64,000 nt of DNA from Oxytricha trifallax (GCA_000711775.1 ARYC01000578.1:1-64000); one strand, 5' to 3'; counted from the first letter of the stretch, positions 35,294 through 46,680 are shown. Translations and numbers: made by a program. The notes: generated from the sequence alone by a model not told the origin.

Positions 35294-35394
35294 TTTGCAA
35301 ATTGGACTAATTTCTCTACTAACCCCAATAAGACCCCAACTATACCCTACAAATCAAAGCACTTATAAACCCCACAAAGGGGTTTTGGGGTTTT

Positions 35395-35430
35395 AATGTA
35401 TATAAATAAGTTTTTTAGTTAAGTTAATGA
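35395..35430 (+). pseudogene. TBE-B1 transposase, last codons
   Basis: This reads VYKQVFQLSQ followed by TGA (35428-35430). It aligns with the transposase C terminus of TBE-B2 (LYKYVLQLSQ, stop 52795-52797). It identifies the point where TBE-C1 entered the outer element. Confidence 0.7.
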
Positions 35431-35439
35431 ATATATAAT

Positions 35440-36227
35440 TTACATTTAAAATTCTTTAGAGTGAGCTAAGTTCTTTTTATTTTCTTCTACTTCTTGCTTC
35501 TCTCCTCCTAAGTTTCTTCTCTTTCTGCCAGCTCCAGCATCTATGTTCATTAACTCTGGAGGCTGAATATTAAATAAAGTCTATTGCTAACTCTATACTT
35601 TATCTGCGACTTTCGCTCTCTGTGAAGCTAGCTCTATTCCTTCATCAAGAAGATGCCAGTACCAGATTTTTCTAAAGAGTTAAGCTACAAATCTTACTTG
35701 AAAATATAAGGGTGCTTCTGCAGCTCTGATAGCCAGCTCTCACTTATCTTGATCCCTTGTTTATCCTTATCTTCTGAAGAGATGCTGTACCTTTTCTTAT
35801 GAGATTCTTGAATAATTTCTTTCAAGTAATCACCTTTAATTGTTGCAAGTATGCCAAAGAAATAGTTTCTTTCAGGTAGTATGTTTTACAACTGCTTCTT
35901 AGTTGGCAGGTACAGCGAAACCTCTGGGTCATTCATAGCATCATCGTATAAGTTAGTCATTTAGATTTCTGGATAGTTTGGAATCTCTGCAAACATCACA
36001 TCTTAAGTTTTCAATGCTTTCTTTTCTTCGCAGAGTATCGCTCTTAGAAATGAAATTTTAGTACTTACCTACGTTGGGAGGAACAGACCATCTTCATAAT
36101 CAAGATAAGTTACTATGAGTTCCTTACCTTGCTGCACCAGGTAGCAGTGCAAATCCTTCTTCCTTCTAAATCTTTGAATCAATTCTTGTGCTTGGACTCT
36201 TTTCATTGCATCATTTATTGACTCCAT
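35440..36227 (-). pseudogene. TBE-B1 22-kDa-type ORF
   Basis: ATG at 36227 (MESINDAMKRVQAQELIQRF), then GLFLPTQVSTKISFLRAIL, LYDDAMNDPEVSLYL, ERNYFFGILATIKGDYLKEI, a 26-nt intron at 35672-35697, and EKSGTGIFLMKE onward to HSKEF. The TGA used in TBE-B2 (52807) is TAA here, so the frame reads on. Function unknown. It converges on the transposase remnant and diverges from the 57-kDa gene. Confidence 0.7.
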
Positions 36228-36750
36228 CTTGTTTACAGATCTAAGAAATGATATTTAAATTTAAGTTTATTGATTTCAATTATATACCTCTGAAAAACTT
36301 ACTATTAAATATGGGCATCCTATAGGAGGTCAACCTCTAAGAAGGATATGGAGAAGGTTGTGAGAACTGGTTTCAAACTTGAGAGATTGATATCAATTTC
36401 TACTGTTATAGTTCCATATTTTTAAATTTAAATTGGTACGTACTTAATTAGGAGCAGCTCCTAAAATGCTAGTACTTAATTAGGAGTACCCTAAATTTAA
36501 TCATAAAATCACAAAATACCTCCTAAAGCAGTACGTATTTAATTAGGGGCACCTCCTAAATCGGTAAGTGCTGTAATTAACTTATTATTGATAGAAATAA
36601 TGGTTACTTTCTCATCCATATTAAGAGCTGGATTGTCTCTTAACACTTATATTTCTTCTCTAATACTCTAAGAACTCCCTTTAAACTTGTAGTCATGCAT
36701 AGGCTCTCAGTTATAGAGGCAGTTTTATAATTTTAAATTCAAATTTTAAT
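36228..36750. promoter_or_regulatory. TBE-B1 divergent spacer with ACTTAATTAGGAG repeats
   Basis: 36430-36570 repeats GTACTTAATTAGGAGCAGCTCC, TAGTACTTAATTAGGAGTACCC and GTACGTATTTAATTAGGGG, with inverted pairs such as AGGAGCAGCTCCT. The same array with an extra unit is in TBE-B2 at 53790-53960. Confidence 0.45.
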
Positions 36751-38262
36751 TTGAGCGCTAACATTTTAAGAAAAACAACAGCACTTCCATCAAACTAAAT
36801 GATACTTACCTTAGGAAGAAATAAAAAGTGTGATAGCTGTGAGATGAACTTTCTTAAGGAACTACCAGAGCTATCACTTGAGGTCTCTATTATAAAAATT
36901 GAAATTAATAATAGAAAATAAATGGAAAACAAGTATGTGGGAGACAGAGAGGAGGAGAAAGGCAATAATGAAATTCCTATACAGACTGATGAAGTTAATT
37001 TGTACTTTTGTGAGCTATGTGAGAGAGATTTTGCTCATAAATCAAGCTGGTATAGACATATGAAGGAGTATAGAGAAGCCAAGCCTACTGTATACTTAAA
37101 GCACGGCAAAATCGATGGGAAGTATGATTGCTTTAAGTGCCATAAGTAGTATGCTAATACAAGAGACTTGAAGAAACATCTTTTAAAAGCTCACAAAAAA
37201 GAAATAGAAATTGAAAAGCATGAAGTTGAGTTGAAGCTTCTCAACAAAAGAAAGTCAAGGGAATTTTCTAAAGCGGTAGTGCCTGTATAAGCTAGTGAGT
37301 TAGAGTACGCAAAGAAGGCACGGAAACAACAGACCTCTGAACAAACAAAAATCATGACCAAAATTCAATACAAAAAATACCAGTTCTTGCGTAGATAGAT
37401 TTAGATACTTCTCTTTTAAGATATCTTATTCTAGAGGACTACTTTGATAAGAAAGTTATCAATATTCATTAATACGAATACAAAGTGTATCCCTTCAACT
37501 ATCTCTTAAGTGATGATAAATATTAGATGGAGTTAACAAATGAGTTTCAAGTACTCACTCAAGCAAAGTTTAAAGAGTGTAGTTATTTAATAAAGCTAGA
37601 TGCTGTTCTCCTTGCCAAGGATTATATTGCTTTAAGACTTCCCCACTATATGAAATGACTCTAAGAGATTTCATAAAAGATCAAAGGAATCATAAGTAAG
37701 TTGGATAAATAGCAAATGAGACCATACAAGGTATTAAAGAGCTTCACAAGTTAGGGTTTGCTCACAGAGATTTAAAGCCAGAAAAAATAATGATAAATTT
37801 TTCATCAATAAGAGCAGCAATAATCGATTTCAACAGAGCCTAAAGAGTGGAAGTATCAAGGCTTGGAACTGTAATGGTAACTCATGGCTATTATCCAGAA
37901 AGAGAAGACTGGAGAGATGGTGACTTTTAGTGGGATGTGTGGGCTTTAGCAGCAATAATAATAGAGTGCGATATGCCTTGCAACGACTACTACTCTACAA
38001 GGTGCGAGAAAGATGCTAAGTAAAGAATAAAGTAGTTTTTAGACAAAACCAGAGTATCTAAATCAATAAAACATATGGCAGAATCAGTAATAATAAAACA
38101 AAACTCAAGATCAGACATATCAATAGAGCAGATAGAGTTGTGGTTAAGTAAGATAAACTTCAGACCTCTTCCACATTATCCAAAAGTGCATTTTGATCTA
38201 TTAAAATTAAATAAATTTACGGTAAATTTCTCATTAAGACCAATTAATAACCAAAACTCCAA
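36751..38262 (+). pseudogene. TBE-B1 57-kDa protein, start codon lost
   Basis: The position equivalent to the TBE-B2 start ATG is TTG (36751), then SANILRKTTALPSNQ. The first finger, YFCELCERDFAHKSSWYRHM, lacks a clear final His. The second, YDCFKCHKQYANTRDLKKHL followed by LKAH, is a full C2H2 finger. The kinase-like half has AHRDLKPEKIM (a Lys replaces the usual Asn), IDFNRA in place of DFG, and EREDWRDGDFQWDVWALA. Frame changes occur between about 37385 and 37700. The end is unclear: the last frame stays open into the terminal repeat. Role unknown. Confidence 0.7.
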
Positions 38263-38318
38263 AAAATTCCCTAAAAATCAAAGCACTTATAAACGTCATT
38301 AAGGGTTTTGGGGTTTTG

Positions 38319-38860
38319 ACTGTTAGTTAATACCAAAATTAACTTGAAGAACTTTCTAAGAAAAACTAGATAATATTTAAATATAAAAAAGCACATTTTA
38401 AATAATAAACAGAGCTAAAACTATGAAATTTTAATTTTTAACATTCAATATATGTTTTAAAAATATTTTCATTGATACTATTTAATTAATTATAGCAGAG
38501 AGCTGTATTTTTATAATTAAAATGTGTTGTGATTCTGAGTTCGTAACCCCACACTTTAATTTACCTAAAATTCGTTTTTTACTTGTGTTTATTATCAAAT
38601 ATCTAAAATGGCTTACTACGATTGAGGAAAGATAAAGACTATAAAACATTTTTGCAAATATAAAATATTTAATTGGGTTTATGAAATAATTAAAGCAAAA
38701 TATATAAAGAAGCTTTACGAAATGTTTAATATTATGTTAATAAAAAATAGTAGATAGTATATTGTAATTAATAAAAAAATTTCTTTTTTAAAATTGGATT
38801 GATTAATTTAACTAATGAAGTACATATACAACTCATAAAAAGAATTATTAATTTTGATTC
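38319..38860. other. Histidine-kinase gene interval next to the TBE nest
   Basis: AT-rich sequence between the TBE-B1 right target duplication (38319-38321) and the F-box block. No coding motif seen. It is probably part of the larger eliminated segment that contains the TBEs. Confidence 0.45.
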
Positions 38861-40960
38861 CTGAGGTATTAATATTTGAAGTTTACTCCAGTTTACCAAA
38901 TAATTTAAATAATTTCTCTTAATCTTCTTATTTAATGCCAACACCTAAATAAATTAAATTTAAATTAATAAAAATATTATTCACCTGTATCTGCTACACT
39001 AACTTTAATTTGCTTTTCCTCTTCTTCATTTATTTATATTTTTTCATATTATATTGGGCAATATCAATTAGTTTCAAATTTTTGAAAATTTTAAAATTAA
39101 TTAAATAATCAAGAATTGAGCATAAATTAAAGTATATAGATTTACAAATTCAATATTAATTTTAACTCTTATAATTTAAACTATTTGTTAATTGTTTACG
39201 AAATATATTTAATTTATTATTTTTAAAATAGATATAGGTTCAATCGAGAAATTAACCACACTACTCCCCTCCCACCATCTCTCCCTAAAAATCCTATTTT
39301 ATATAGAATTTCTTACCCTCAAGAAGTAAATCTAGTTTATTTATGACATTTTTTAAATATATTTAACTAATTTTGTTATTGATTATTATTTATTTAATTT
39401 TACCTTTCGCGGAGACCTTATTATATAATAATTGCACTAAATTAAAAAAATAAATTAATATGATTTTCTCATCTACATTTTATAAAATTTTTAATAATAG
39501 ATAGATTAATTTTTTAAAAATGATTTAATTATAGAGGTGAGTGGGAAATTGTATTTCGGATATAAATTTATGGAATAAATTCATTTTTAAAAACATAATG
39601 TGATTGCATTTTAATTAAATATTTTTTCATAGTAAAGGGAAATATAGATAGAACCTTTAAATGTGAATTTGAGAGCATTTTGAAGTAGGTTGAGCAATAT
39701 TTGCTTCGTTCTTTATTCGTCAATTTATATTTATTTTGGAAAGTTTATATGAGGACTAAACACAACTTATAATCCTTTCTCATTTGCACCCACAGAAAAC
39801 ATATCCACTAAATTCTGGAAAAATTAATTTAAACATTTTTAATGAATGTGGTCTTCAAATCAACAATTTAAAATTCACAAAATAAAATTAATTAACAGTC
39901 GTATTGTTTATTCTAAATTTGCCATTTTTGATTTGGAAAAAATCCAAGAGATCGTTGACCAAGTAGTTTAGGAAGCTTGAAGAATTCTAAATTATTTGCA
40001 AAAACTTCTTGCCTCTAGGGTCAATAATAAATAGTTCGAGATTTTTCAAAAGTCCTTGGATTGCGTTATTAATTAATATTTTCAATAAACTTTTTAGACT
40101 AAATTAGATTTATAATTTAATATAAGTTAAGTGGAGTCCTCATATCATGAGATACAGTAGCTGTGAGCATCTCATAAAAGAAGTTTTCGACTTTTATATT
40201 CTCATAGTTTATCATAGTTTTTTGAATTAAATCATAAATATATGAGTAGTATCAATAATTCTTATTTGAAAATTAATTAAAATATATAGTTGTGATATTC
40301 TTTGTCAAAATCATTTTATGGACTTTACCCTTGAACGAGAGTTTGGATTCTTTGATCGAAGAATAATTAATAACATAAATACATATAATTATGATCGTAA
40401 GGTATATAAAAATAACAAGTATTCTGGTTACTGCTAAATCAGACTTTTTTATATAAATTTATTATTATCAATATAAAAAAACTCAATTATTCATGAATAA
40501 ACTTTGTTCAATTGATTTTTAAGAAGCCACTGATGGATTAAATTATATTGTAATTTATAAATATTTTTAATAATTTGAGATCAGTAAGGATTTTGAAATA
40601 TTGTTAAGGTCCATCATTTTCGTTTATTTTTGAAGCTTATAAAATATTTAGCACTTAGTCTTCTCTTGAATTTAGGCTTTCTTGATTTTCTTATTACTAA
40701 CCAAATTTAAATAATAGTAGTCTTGGAACATACAGGCATTTAAAATAAAATATAAATTTAATTTTTCGAGTTGATTTTAAGATTCATCTTCAATAATTAA
40801 AGTTAAAAAAAAAGAATGATTTATTTTCAATTAAAAATTATATTTAAAACTTTTCAATAAATAAGCTAGTATCGTTGCTTTTGAACGGTGAATATTATAT
40901 TTAGATGGTATCAATATTATTATAATTACAAAATTTTTATTTCAATTTTTAGAAATTTTA
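38861..40960 (-). CDS. Hybrid histidine kinase, N-terminal part: membrane region, HisKA, ATPase N, G1 and F boxes
   Basis: Minus strand, read from high to low coordinates. RILVIFIYLTIIIICIYVI (about 40375-40435) is a membrane helix. FFYEMLTATVSHDMRTPLN (about 40130-40185) is the H box with the phospho-acceptor His. FLQIIQNSSSFLNYLVNDLL then DFFQIKNGKFRIN (about 39925-40010) is the second HisKA helix. KQILLNLLQNALKFT (about 39660-39725) is the N box. EEEKQIKVSVADTG (about 38985-39030) is the G1 box. GIKQEDQEKLFKLFGKLEQT (about 38870-38935) is the F box. The blocks are separated by AT-rich gaps of 100-600 bp, which are IESs. The G2 box and receiver are at 27.06 kb and below, across the TBE nest. 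It would be a membrane sensor kinase. The start lies near 40.7-41.0 kb but is unresolved. It is divergent from the plus-strand gene at 41108. Confidence 0.85.
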
Positions 40961-41107
40961 TTGACTTATCTTTATTAATTTTTTTTTATTAGCTTCATCA
41001 AATTGTTTTAAAGGTATATTATTATGTAGGAATACATTATGTTTGGGAAAATGACTTATAATTAAAATTAAAAATTAAATTAGATAGAAACTTTTTCTGG
41101 AGATATA

Positions 41108-42423
41108 ATGCAACAAATCCTTACCAGGTCTATATAGAACTCTCTCCACAACCTAGTCCCTAAGGGCTAGGAAATGGAACACTGTTGGGAAACCGACAGT
41201 CAATCTTCTGACGAACACATGTTCATTGAAGACTGTAAACCTATTTTGTTACAAAGCAAACCAAACACCGAATCAGGCGAAGATTCGTTAATGGAGATGG
41301 ACGACAGGTACTACTAAATACTGACAAAATAACAACTCCATACCATGAACCAAACACTTGACTGGTGCAAGATGATGCTACAACCTCAATAGAAGAGACT
41401 TAGCTACAAACAAGTTCTGATTAATGACACCTAACTACTAGACAACCACAGAACTTTAAGAGACAAACTCTTCAAATCTCAAGCTAACTAAACTTACCCC
41501 TTTCCCTCCCTCTAAATTGACATCGATTGGATGTCTGAGGACAAAGAGGAGGAATAAGAGGACGAAGGAAGAAGCTTATAAAGCTTTTGAGAAAGAACAA
41601 ATCAGGTAAAAGAACAGATACTATAAAAATTTCGAGCTATCTCAGAAGAAAAATGTTTCAAAAAACATCACCCGGAGACCCCTGAACCAAAACCCCAACA
41701 TTGAATAAACAATGAAGTCCCACAAACCTTCTAGTAAAAGTCCAAGAGACGATCAAATCATCTCAACTAATACACAAATAGGATACAAACCTTTCTACTC
41801 CAACTACAACAAAAAAATCTATTACACAAAGTCTCTAGCAAGAGACGCGTAAAAGTAGGAAACTTATATTCCTATCTTCCCAGCTTACCTACCAAAGATA
41901 TTAGAGGAATCACTACAACTTACTTCATATATATACGAAGAATTACCCAAGGTACTAAATAGGGAAGATTAAGAAAAATAGGCACTAGATAAGAAAGAGG
42001 AAAAACAGGTACTAAATAGGGAGTAAAAGTCGACTATATAACACATCAGATCAGAAACTGAACAGAATCTGATCAAAGATTCAATAGATGATAAAAAAAT
42101 ATACTAACTTATATACGATGGTGTCAGACCGGACATTTTACTAGAAACTGATAGAGTTTAAGAGTTACTAACAACAAGCTAATATCTATAATTTACAAAA
42201 GAAGATATCAGATTTTAACTGCTTTAAAAACTCATCGACTCCAAAAATATAAGAGTATATCCCCAATTTCAATAATGGGAGATTCAGCTCATCAACTAAT
42301 TACCCCACTATATTAAGGCGAGCTATAGATAAGAAGCATTCAGGAGAGAGTACTTTTCACCAACGAAATTCAACAAAATTCCCTCGAAAAATTACACGTT
42401 GGTATATCCTTCCAATTAACAAT
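41108..42423 (+). CDS. Gln/Glu/Lys-rich protein, 5' part (split by TBE-A2)
   Basis: ATG 41108 (MQQILTRSIQNSLHNLVPKG), with a further in-frame ATG at 41174. It reads SQSSDEHMFIEDCKPILLQS and RDKLFKSQANQTYPFPSLQ, then acidic EDKEEEQEDEG. Near 41545-41600 the productive frame shifts by one: the next frame reads EEAYKAFEKEQIRQKNRYYK, KNVSKNITRRPLNQNPNIEQ, FPAYLPKILEESLQLTSYIY and RPDILLETDRVQELLTTSQ, on to SNQQ at the TBE. A tiny IES, a sequence error or programmed frameshifting could explain this. At least 25 in-frame TAA/TAG codons mark the ciliate code. Composition suggests a coiled-coil or disordered protein; no family recognised. Confidence 0.75.
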
Positions 42424-42573
42424 CAAAACCCCAAAACCCTTTCAGTAGTTTGATTGAGTTTTTGATTGATAAAAGTAGACTATTAGTGCATACTTTATTA
42501 GGGTTTATGTAGGGGTTTAATGTTTAAATGTATTTTATATAAGTGTGTATTAGAGGTGCTTTATTTTTACTAT

Positions 42574-44019
42574 TCACTCAAACAATAATTTTGCATCATG
42601 AGGCAACTTTCTAAACTTTATTTCTCCTATCCAGCTTACAATTTAGTCTATTGTATGCTCCGCTCTATGGTTAGGCTTAATTATTATCTACTCAGCCATA
42701 TCCTTCATTTTACCTTTTATCTTATTCTAGTTTAAATATTGCCGTATTCTCTGCTTTGAATCTTTCTCTCTCTTACAGCTATAGTAGTCATTTCTTGGCA
42801 TATCGCATTAAGCAATGATTGCTGCAAGAGCCCATACATCCCACTTAATATCACCATCTCTCCAGTCCTCCCTTTCTGGAAAGTATCCAGGAGTACCATA
42901 AACGTTGCCAAGTCCTGAATCTTCAACTCTTTATGATCTATTGAAATCAATTATCACTACTCTGAGAAGTGAAAAATCAAGCATAATATTCTCTGGCTTC
43001 AAGTCTCTATGGACATACCCTAAAGTGTGCAGCTCTTAAATGGCTTTGCAAACATTTGTAAGAATAAGGGGTAGCTACTTTGGAATCCTTTAATATTATA
43101 TGTAGTCTCTTAAAGTAATTTAATATAGAGGGAGACGAAAAGCAACATGATCTTGAGCAAGGAGAATTCCATCGAGCTTAATTATAAATCTGCTCTATCT
43201 ATCCCTTGCTATAGTAAGAGCTTAGTACTCATTGACAAATTCCATTTGATACTTGTCACCGCATTTAAAGTAGTTGAATGGATAAATCTTGTATGCGAAC
43301 TGCTTATCAGTTATGACCTTTTTCTCAAACTTGTCCTCTAGTATTAGATAACTTTCTTTACATTCTTTAAGGTCAATTACATTTAAAATTGGAAGCTTTA
43401 GGGCTTGTATCTTCAGAGTGATTTAACTATCTCAGAAGCTGGAAGGCTTCTCACTGCTTTAATAAGCTTATTTTCTTTCTTAACTCTTTGTTCCAAGGAT
43501 TCTAAAGGGTCTCTTGGTTTTCTTTTTTGAAGGAAGATCTCACCAGTCTCGAGATTTATGACTTCAAACTTCTTGCCATGATGGTTTTATAGGTGAACTT
43601 ATAAATCCCTTGAATGGTTATATTGCTTATTGAGATAAGGGCAAAAATATTTTCCATCTATCTTATCATGCTTAAGATAGAGCTTTGGCTTGTTAGAATG
43701 CTACTCTAAGATATGATGCTTAAGAGCAGATTTATAAGTGAAGTTCTTCTCACACTCTTCACAGAAATGTAATGCTTTAATTTTTTTTTTCTCTTCCTCC
43801 TCTTCAACTATTTTTATTGGAACTTCGCATTGAATTTCTTAGCTCTACATTTCTATTTAAGAACTGAATTGTTATTCAAAGTTTGAGACTAAGGTTAGAG
43901 AATTGCAGGTTCATACTAGGTAGAGGCATCACAAGTCTCAATTTTCTTTTAATTCATGAAAGAAAGTTTTTGCTGGCTAATACCAAGCAATGCGCTTTTC
44001 TTAGTAAGTTGCCGCTCAT
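42574..44019 (-). pseudogene. TBE-A2 57-kDa zinc-finger/kinase protein
   Basis: ATG 44019 (MSGNLLRK) to TGA 42574-42576 (KLPHDAKLLFE at the end). A total of 1446 bp is divisible by three, but at least one base appears lost near 43990, just after the start, so compensating indels exist. Zinc-finger blocks: HFCEECEKNFTYKSALKHH and CPYLNKQYNHSRDL. Kinase block: LKPENIMLDFSLLRVVIIDF then NRS, and GYFPEREDWRDGDIKWDVWA. Its IDFNR replaces the DFG of active kinases. Among the best kinase-domain copies in the window. Confidence 0.75.
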
Positions 44020-44582
44020 TTTTAGTGCTATTAATAATTATATAAGCTGTTTAAATTCTACCTTTATACACAAGCAAGAGCATATCCTCATAGATTTAGA
44101 GAGGTTTAATGGGAAAATAGTGCAAGATATTAGTCATATATTTTTTAATATTAGAGACAATTTATATACTATTCCATCCATTTAATACATTAAAATGCAT
44201 CTAAATTTGTTTTGTGAAATTAGGTTGTGCTCCTATATCTGTTCTTGTAAATTTAGGAGGGGAGGTTTTAAACTTTAATTTTATTAATGCGCCACCTAAT
44301 ACGGTTTTGAACTTTAATTTAACGTCCAAATAAAGTTTTAAATAAATTATGACCACCACCTAATTAAATTAATTGTTGTAAGGGGCAATTCAATAAAAAA
44401 AGTTTGATAAAAATGAATGTCAAACTCTGAAACTTGGAGAAAGTTCCTCCATCTTTTTCTATTTATCTGATTCAGGTTGACCTCCAAGTGGATCTCCCTA
44501 TTTAGCAGTAAAATTTTATTAAGCTTAGAATGGATATCCATAATTTTAAATTTCATAAACATTTATAGAAACTGGAAGCAAG
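44020..44582. promoter_or_regulatory. TBE-A2 divergent spacer
   Basis: This is the equivalent of 29708-30309, with a weaker version of the motif array (44225-44395: TGCTCCTATATCTG, GCGCCACCTAATACGGTTTTG, ACCACCTAATTAAATTAATTG). It has diverged more than A1 and A3, which suggests an older copy. Confidence 0.4.
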
Positions 44583-45370
44583 ATGGAATCTATGAATGAC
44601 GCAATAAAGAGAATTTAATCTCAAGATTTAATAGGAAAATTCAGAAAAAAAGAAGATCTGTACAGATAGTTGGTATATCAAGGTAATTTATTACTTATAA
44701 TTAAGTTATTAACTATAGTTGGATTGTTCTCCCCAACACGGGAGTGAGCAAAAAATATCATTCTTAATGCATTGCTAAGTGAAGAGAAAAAAGCATTTAA
44801 GTCTAATGAGATCAGAATGATCAAGATAACTAACTACCCTGAAATCTCAGTAACAAACTTTTATGGTGATGCTATGAATGATCCAGATGTTGCTCTCTAC
44901 CTTCCATCAAAGCTACAACTCTCTAATAAGTTGCCAGAGAGAAACTTCTTCTTTGGCTTCCTTGGAACTCTGAAACCTGAGTACTTAAATGAAGTAATTT
45001 AAGAAGCTCACAAGAAACGCTATAGCATCTCACCTGAAAAAAAAGAAAAGCAGGGAATTAAAATCATCGACACCTGGCTCTAAGAACTGCAGAAGCATCC
45101 ATTCATCTCTAGTAAGCTTGGTCTTCTAACTTTATAGAAAAACCTAGCATTGCAATATACTTGATGAAAGAGCGCAGCAAATTAAACAGAGAGAGATAGT
45201 CTCAAGTAAAGGATGAATTGAGTAAGAGGCTCTTCAAAGATTTATAAAAGCCAGAAGAGATGAACATAGATGCAGGAGCTGGCACTAAGAGAAGAAACAT
45301 AGCCCAAGCAAGCCTTAAGAGGAAGAAAAGAAAGAGAAGCCAAATCCCTTTACTGGCAAATTTAATATGA
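44583..45370 (+). pseudogene. TBE-A2 22-kDa-type ORF, decayed
   Basis: ATG 44583 (MESMNDAIKRIQSQDLIGKF). Differences from the intact A1 copy include GGGAGTGAGC at 44742-44751 in place of the GGGAACT-type sequence, loss of one G near 45303, and a deleted base that removes the usual TGA (ATATGAGAAC at 45366). The centre (LSEEKKAFKSNEIRMIKI; ERNFFFGFLGTLKPEYLNEV) is conserved. Confidence 0.7.
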
Positions 45371-45378
45371 GAACTTAT

Positions 45379-46426
45379 TCATTCATTTAAATCAAAAACT
45401 TATTTATATACACAAAATCTCCCTTCTCTTGCGCATACTTTAGCTTTCTCATCGCTGACTCTCTTAGCAGCACTCTTAATAAAATCGACTGTATCTATCT
45501 TTAAATCATGCATCAGATGGTAGAGCAGCAATTTCTTATAATGGCCTTTCAATAACCCCAATATAATTCAATTCCATTGAACTAAGGGCTGTAAGGAACA
45601 TTAAATACAGGTGTTATATTTAGCCTTTCATATTCTGTCCTTGAGTCTTTAGTTTTATGAACTGACAAGTTATCAACAAACAGAATAATCTCTTAGTCAG
45701 CGTACTTATCTCTGAGTTATTGCAAGAACTTAATATACTATTCATTCTTTATAGAGCGAGGGTGAATAACAGAAGTCTCGAGGCCATTATCTTCGCTTAT
45801 TCCACCAAGGATTGCATGAGTTTACACCTTAACTTTTTAGTCATATACTTCTATATTACTATACCTCTTGTACCAAGATCTTGATATAAAGTTATTGAAT
45901 ATAAATACTGCCTCATCAGCGTGTATAAACTTTATATTATGCTCTTAAGACCTCTGCATTTAATAGAATATATAATTTAAATTAGTCTTATAAAATGGAA
46001 CATTAAAGTCAATCACTCTCTTGATGCGATTAACTGTCTTGTAAGATATTCCGTTCTTTTTATATATGTTAGCTATCGATTAAGCAGATATGTGAAGCTC
46101 AGGAAATTGGCGATGAAACATCAGAGCCCTCTAGGCTAGAGAGAAATGAGCCCAGTATTTAAGAGTCTTATCATTAATAAGGTAGTCAATATGATGCTGC
46201 TAAAATTTTAAGGGTCTCTTAGGCTTAGAATTAAGATGCTATCTCTTTAAATTCAATGCTAATAGACAGTGAGACTCACAGTTGCTGGAGATTTATGGAG
46301 GAGTCTTGCTATATACGTATAATTTAAAACTGGCTTGAGTTATTCACTATATTCATCACATCCATAACCCAACTTAAACAATAAATCTATATACTCACTG
46401 TCATAAGCTGACCCCAAACCTTGCAT
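45379..46426 (-). pseudogene. TBE-A2 DDE transposase
   Basis: ATG 46426 (MQGLGSAYDSEYIDLLFKL-like) to TGA 45379-45381. The length (1048 bp) is not a multiple of three; losses include a base at about 46275 (AGTGAGACTCACAG against AGTGAGACCTCACAG). The catalytic regions IHADEAVFIFNNFI and FVDNLSVHKTKD are recognisable. Same family and position as in the other TBEs. Confidence 0.78.
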
Positions 46427-46567
46427 ATACTCACTTAAATTACTAATATATAAACATTAATCCCCTACATAAACCCTAATAAAACCCTAATAAAGTATGC
46501 ACTAATAGTCTACTTTTATCAATCAAAAACTCAATCAAACTACTGAAAGGGTTTTGGGGTTTTGAAT

Positions 46568-46680
46568 CAGCAGCCCCCTTTCCAAGCAAAGTTAAGACAG
46601 AGGAAGGAAAACAAAAAGAAAAAGAAATTGCTTATGAAGATGACAAAGAAGAAAATTAACAAATTAACATTTTTTAGTGA
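46568..46680 (+). CDS. Gln/Glu/Lys-rich protein, 3' end
   Basis: Joined to 42423 after loss of TBE-A2 and one AAT, the frame continues without a break: SAAPFPSKVKTEEGKQKEKE, IAYEDDKEENQQINIFQ, then TGA at 46678-46680. Read alone this piece would have no start. Confidence 0.8.

Larger units (their letters stand above)
32279..35394. mobile_element. TBE-C1: truncated subfamily-C element (22-kDa and transposase half)
   Basis: The right end is GGGGTTTTGGGGTTTT at 35379-35394, and its terminus (GTTTATAAGTGCTTTGATTTGTAGGGTATAG on the opposite strand) closely matches the left end of TBE-C2 at 62377. It has the divergent spacer, 22-kDa and transposase genes but no left terminus and no 57-kDa gene. 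It begins abruptly where TBE-A1 ends. The right end abuts the last codons of the TBE-B1 transposase, so TBE-C1 inserted there. An 821-bp palindrome interrupts its transposase. Confidence 0.8.
27870..38318. mobile_element. TBE-B1: outer telomere-bearing element, 10.4 kb with nested insertions
   Basis: The left end starts CAAAACCCCAAAACCCC at 27870 and the right end finishes with the complement at 38318. Both share the subfamily-B terminus (TTAATGAGGTTTATAAGTG type). The flanking triplets are ACT (27867-27869) and ACT (38319-38321), a matching 3-bp ANT target duplication, which shows that the two ends belong to one insertion. Own content: transposase N terminus (27951-28125), transposase last codons (35395-35430), 22-kDa gene and 57-kDa gene. 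An A-type TBE and a truncated C-type TBE fill the gap in the transposase. It is inserted in the hybrid histidine kinase gene between the F and G2 boxes. Confidence 0.88.
42424..46564. mobile_element. TBE-A2: complete subfamily-A element, 4141 bp, TSD AAT
   Basis: Ends C AAAACCCCAAAACCC and GGGTTTTGGGGTTTTG. Target duplication AAT at 42421-42423 and 46565-46567. Same inverted terminal repeats and gene order as TBE-A1 and A3. It lies inside a host reading frame and must be removed precisely for that gene to work, so it behaves as a large IES. Confidence 0.95.

Noticed and set aside
36310..36440. AGGAGGTCAACCT-type motifs as bacterial ribosome binding sites
   Set aside because: They belong to the TBE spacers of a eukaryotic nuclear genome and do not sit at start codons.
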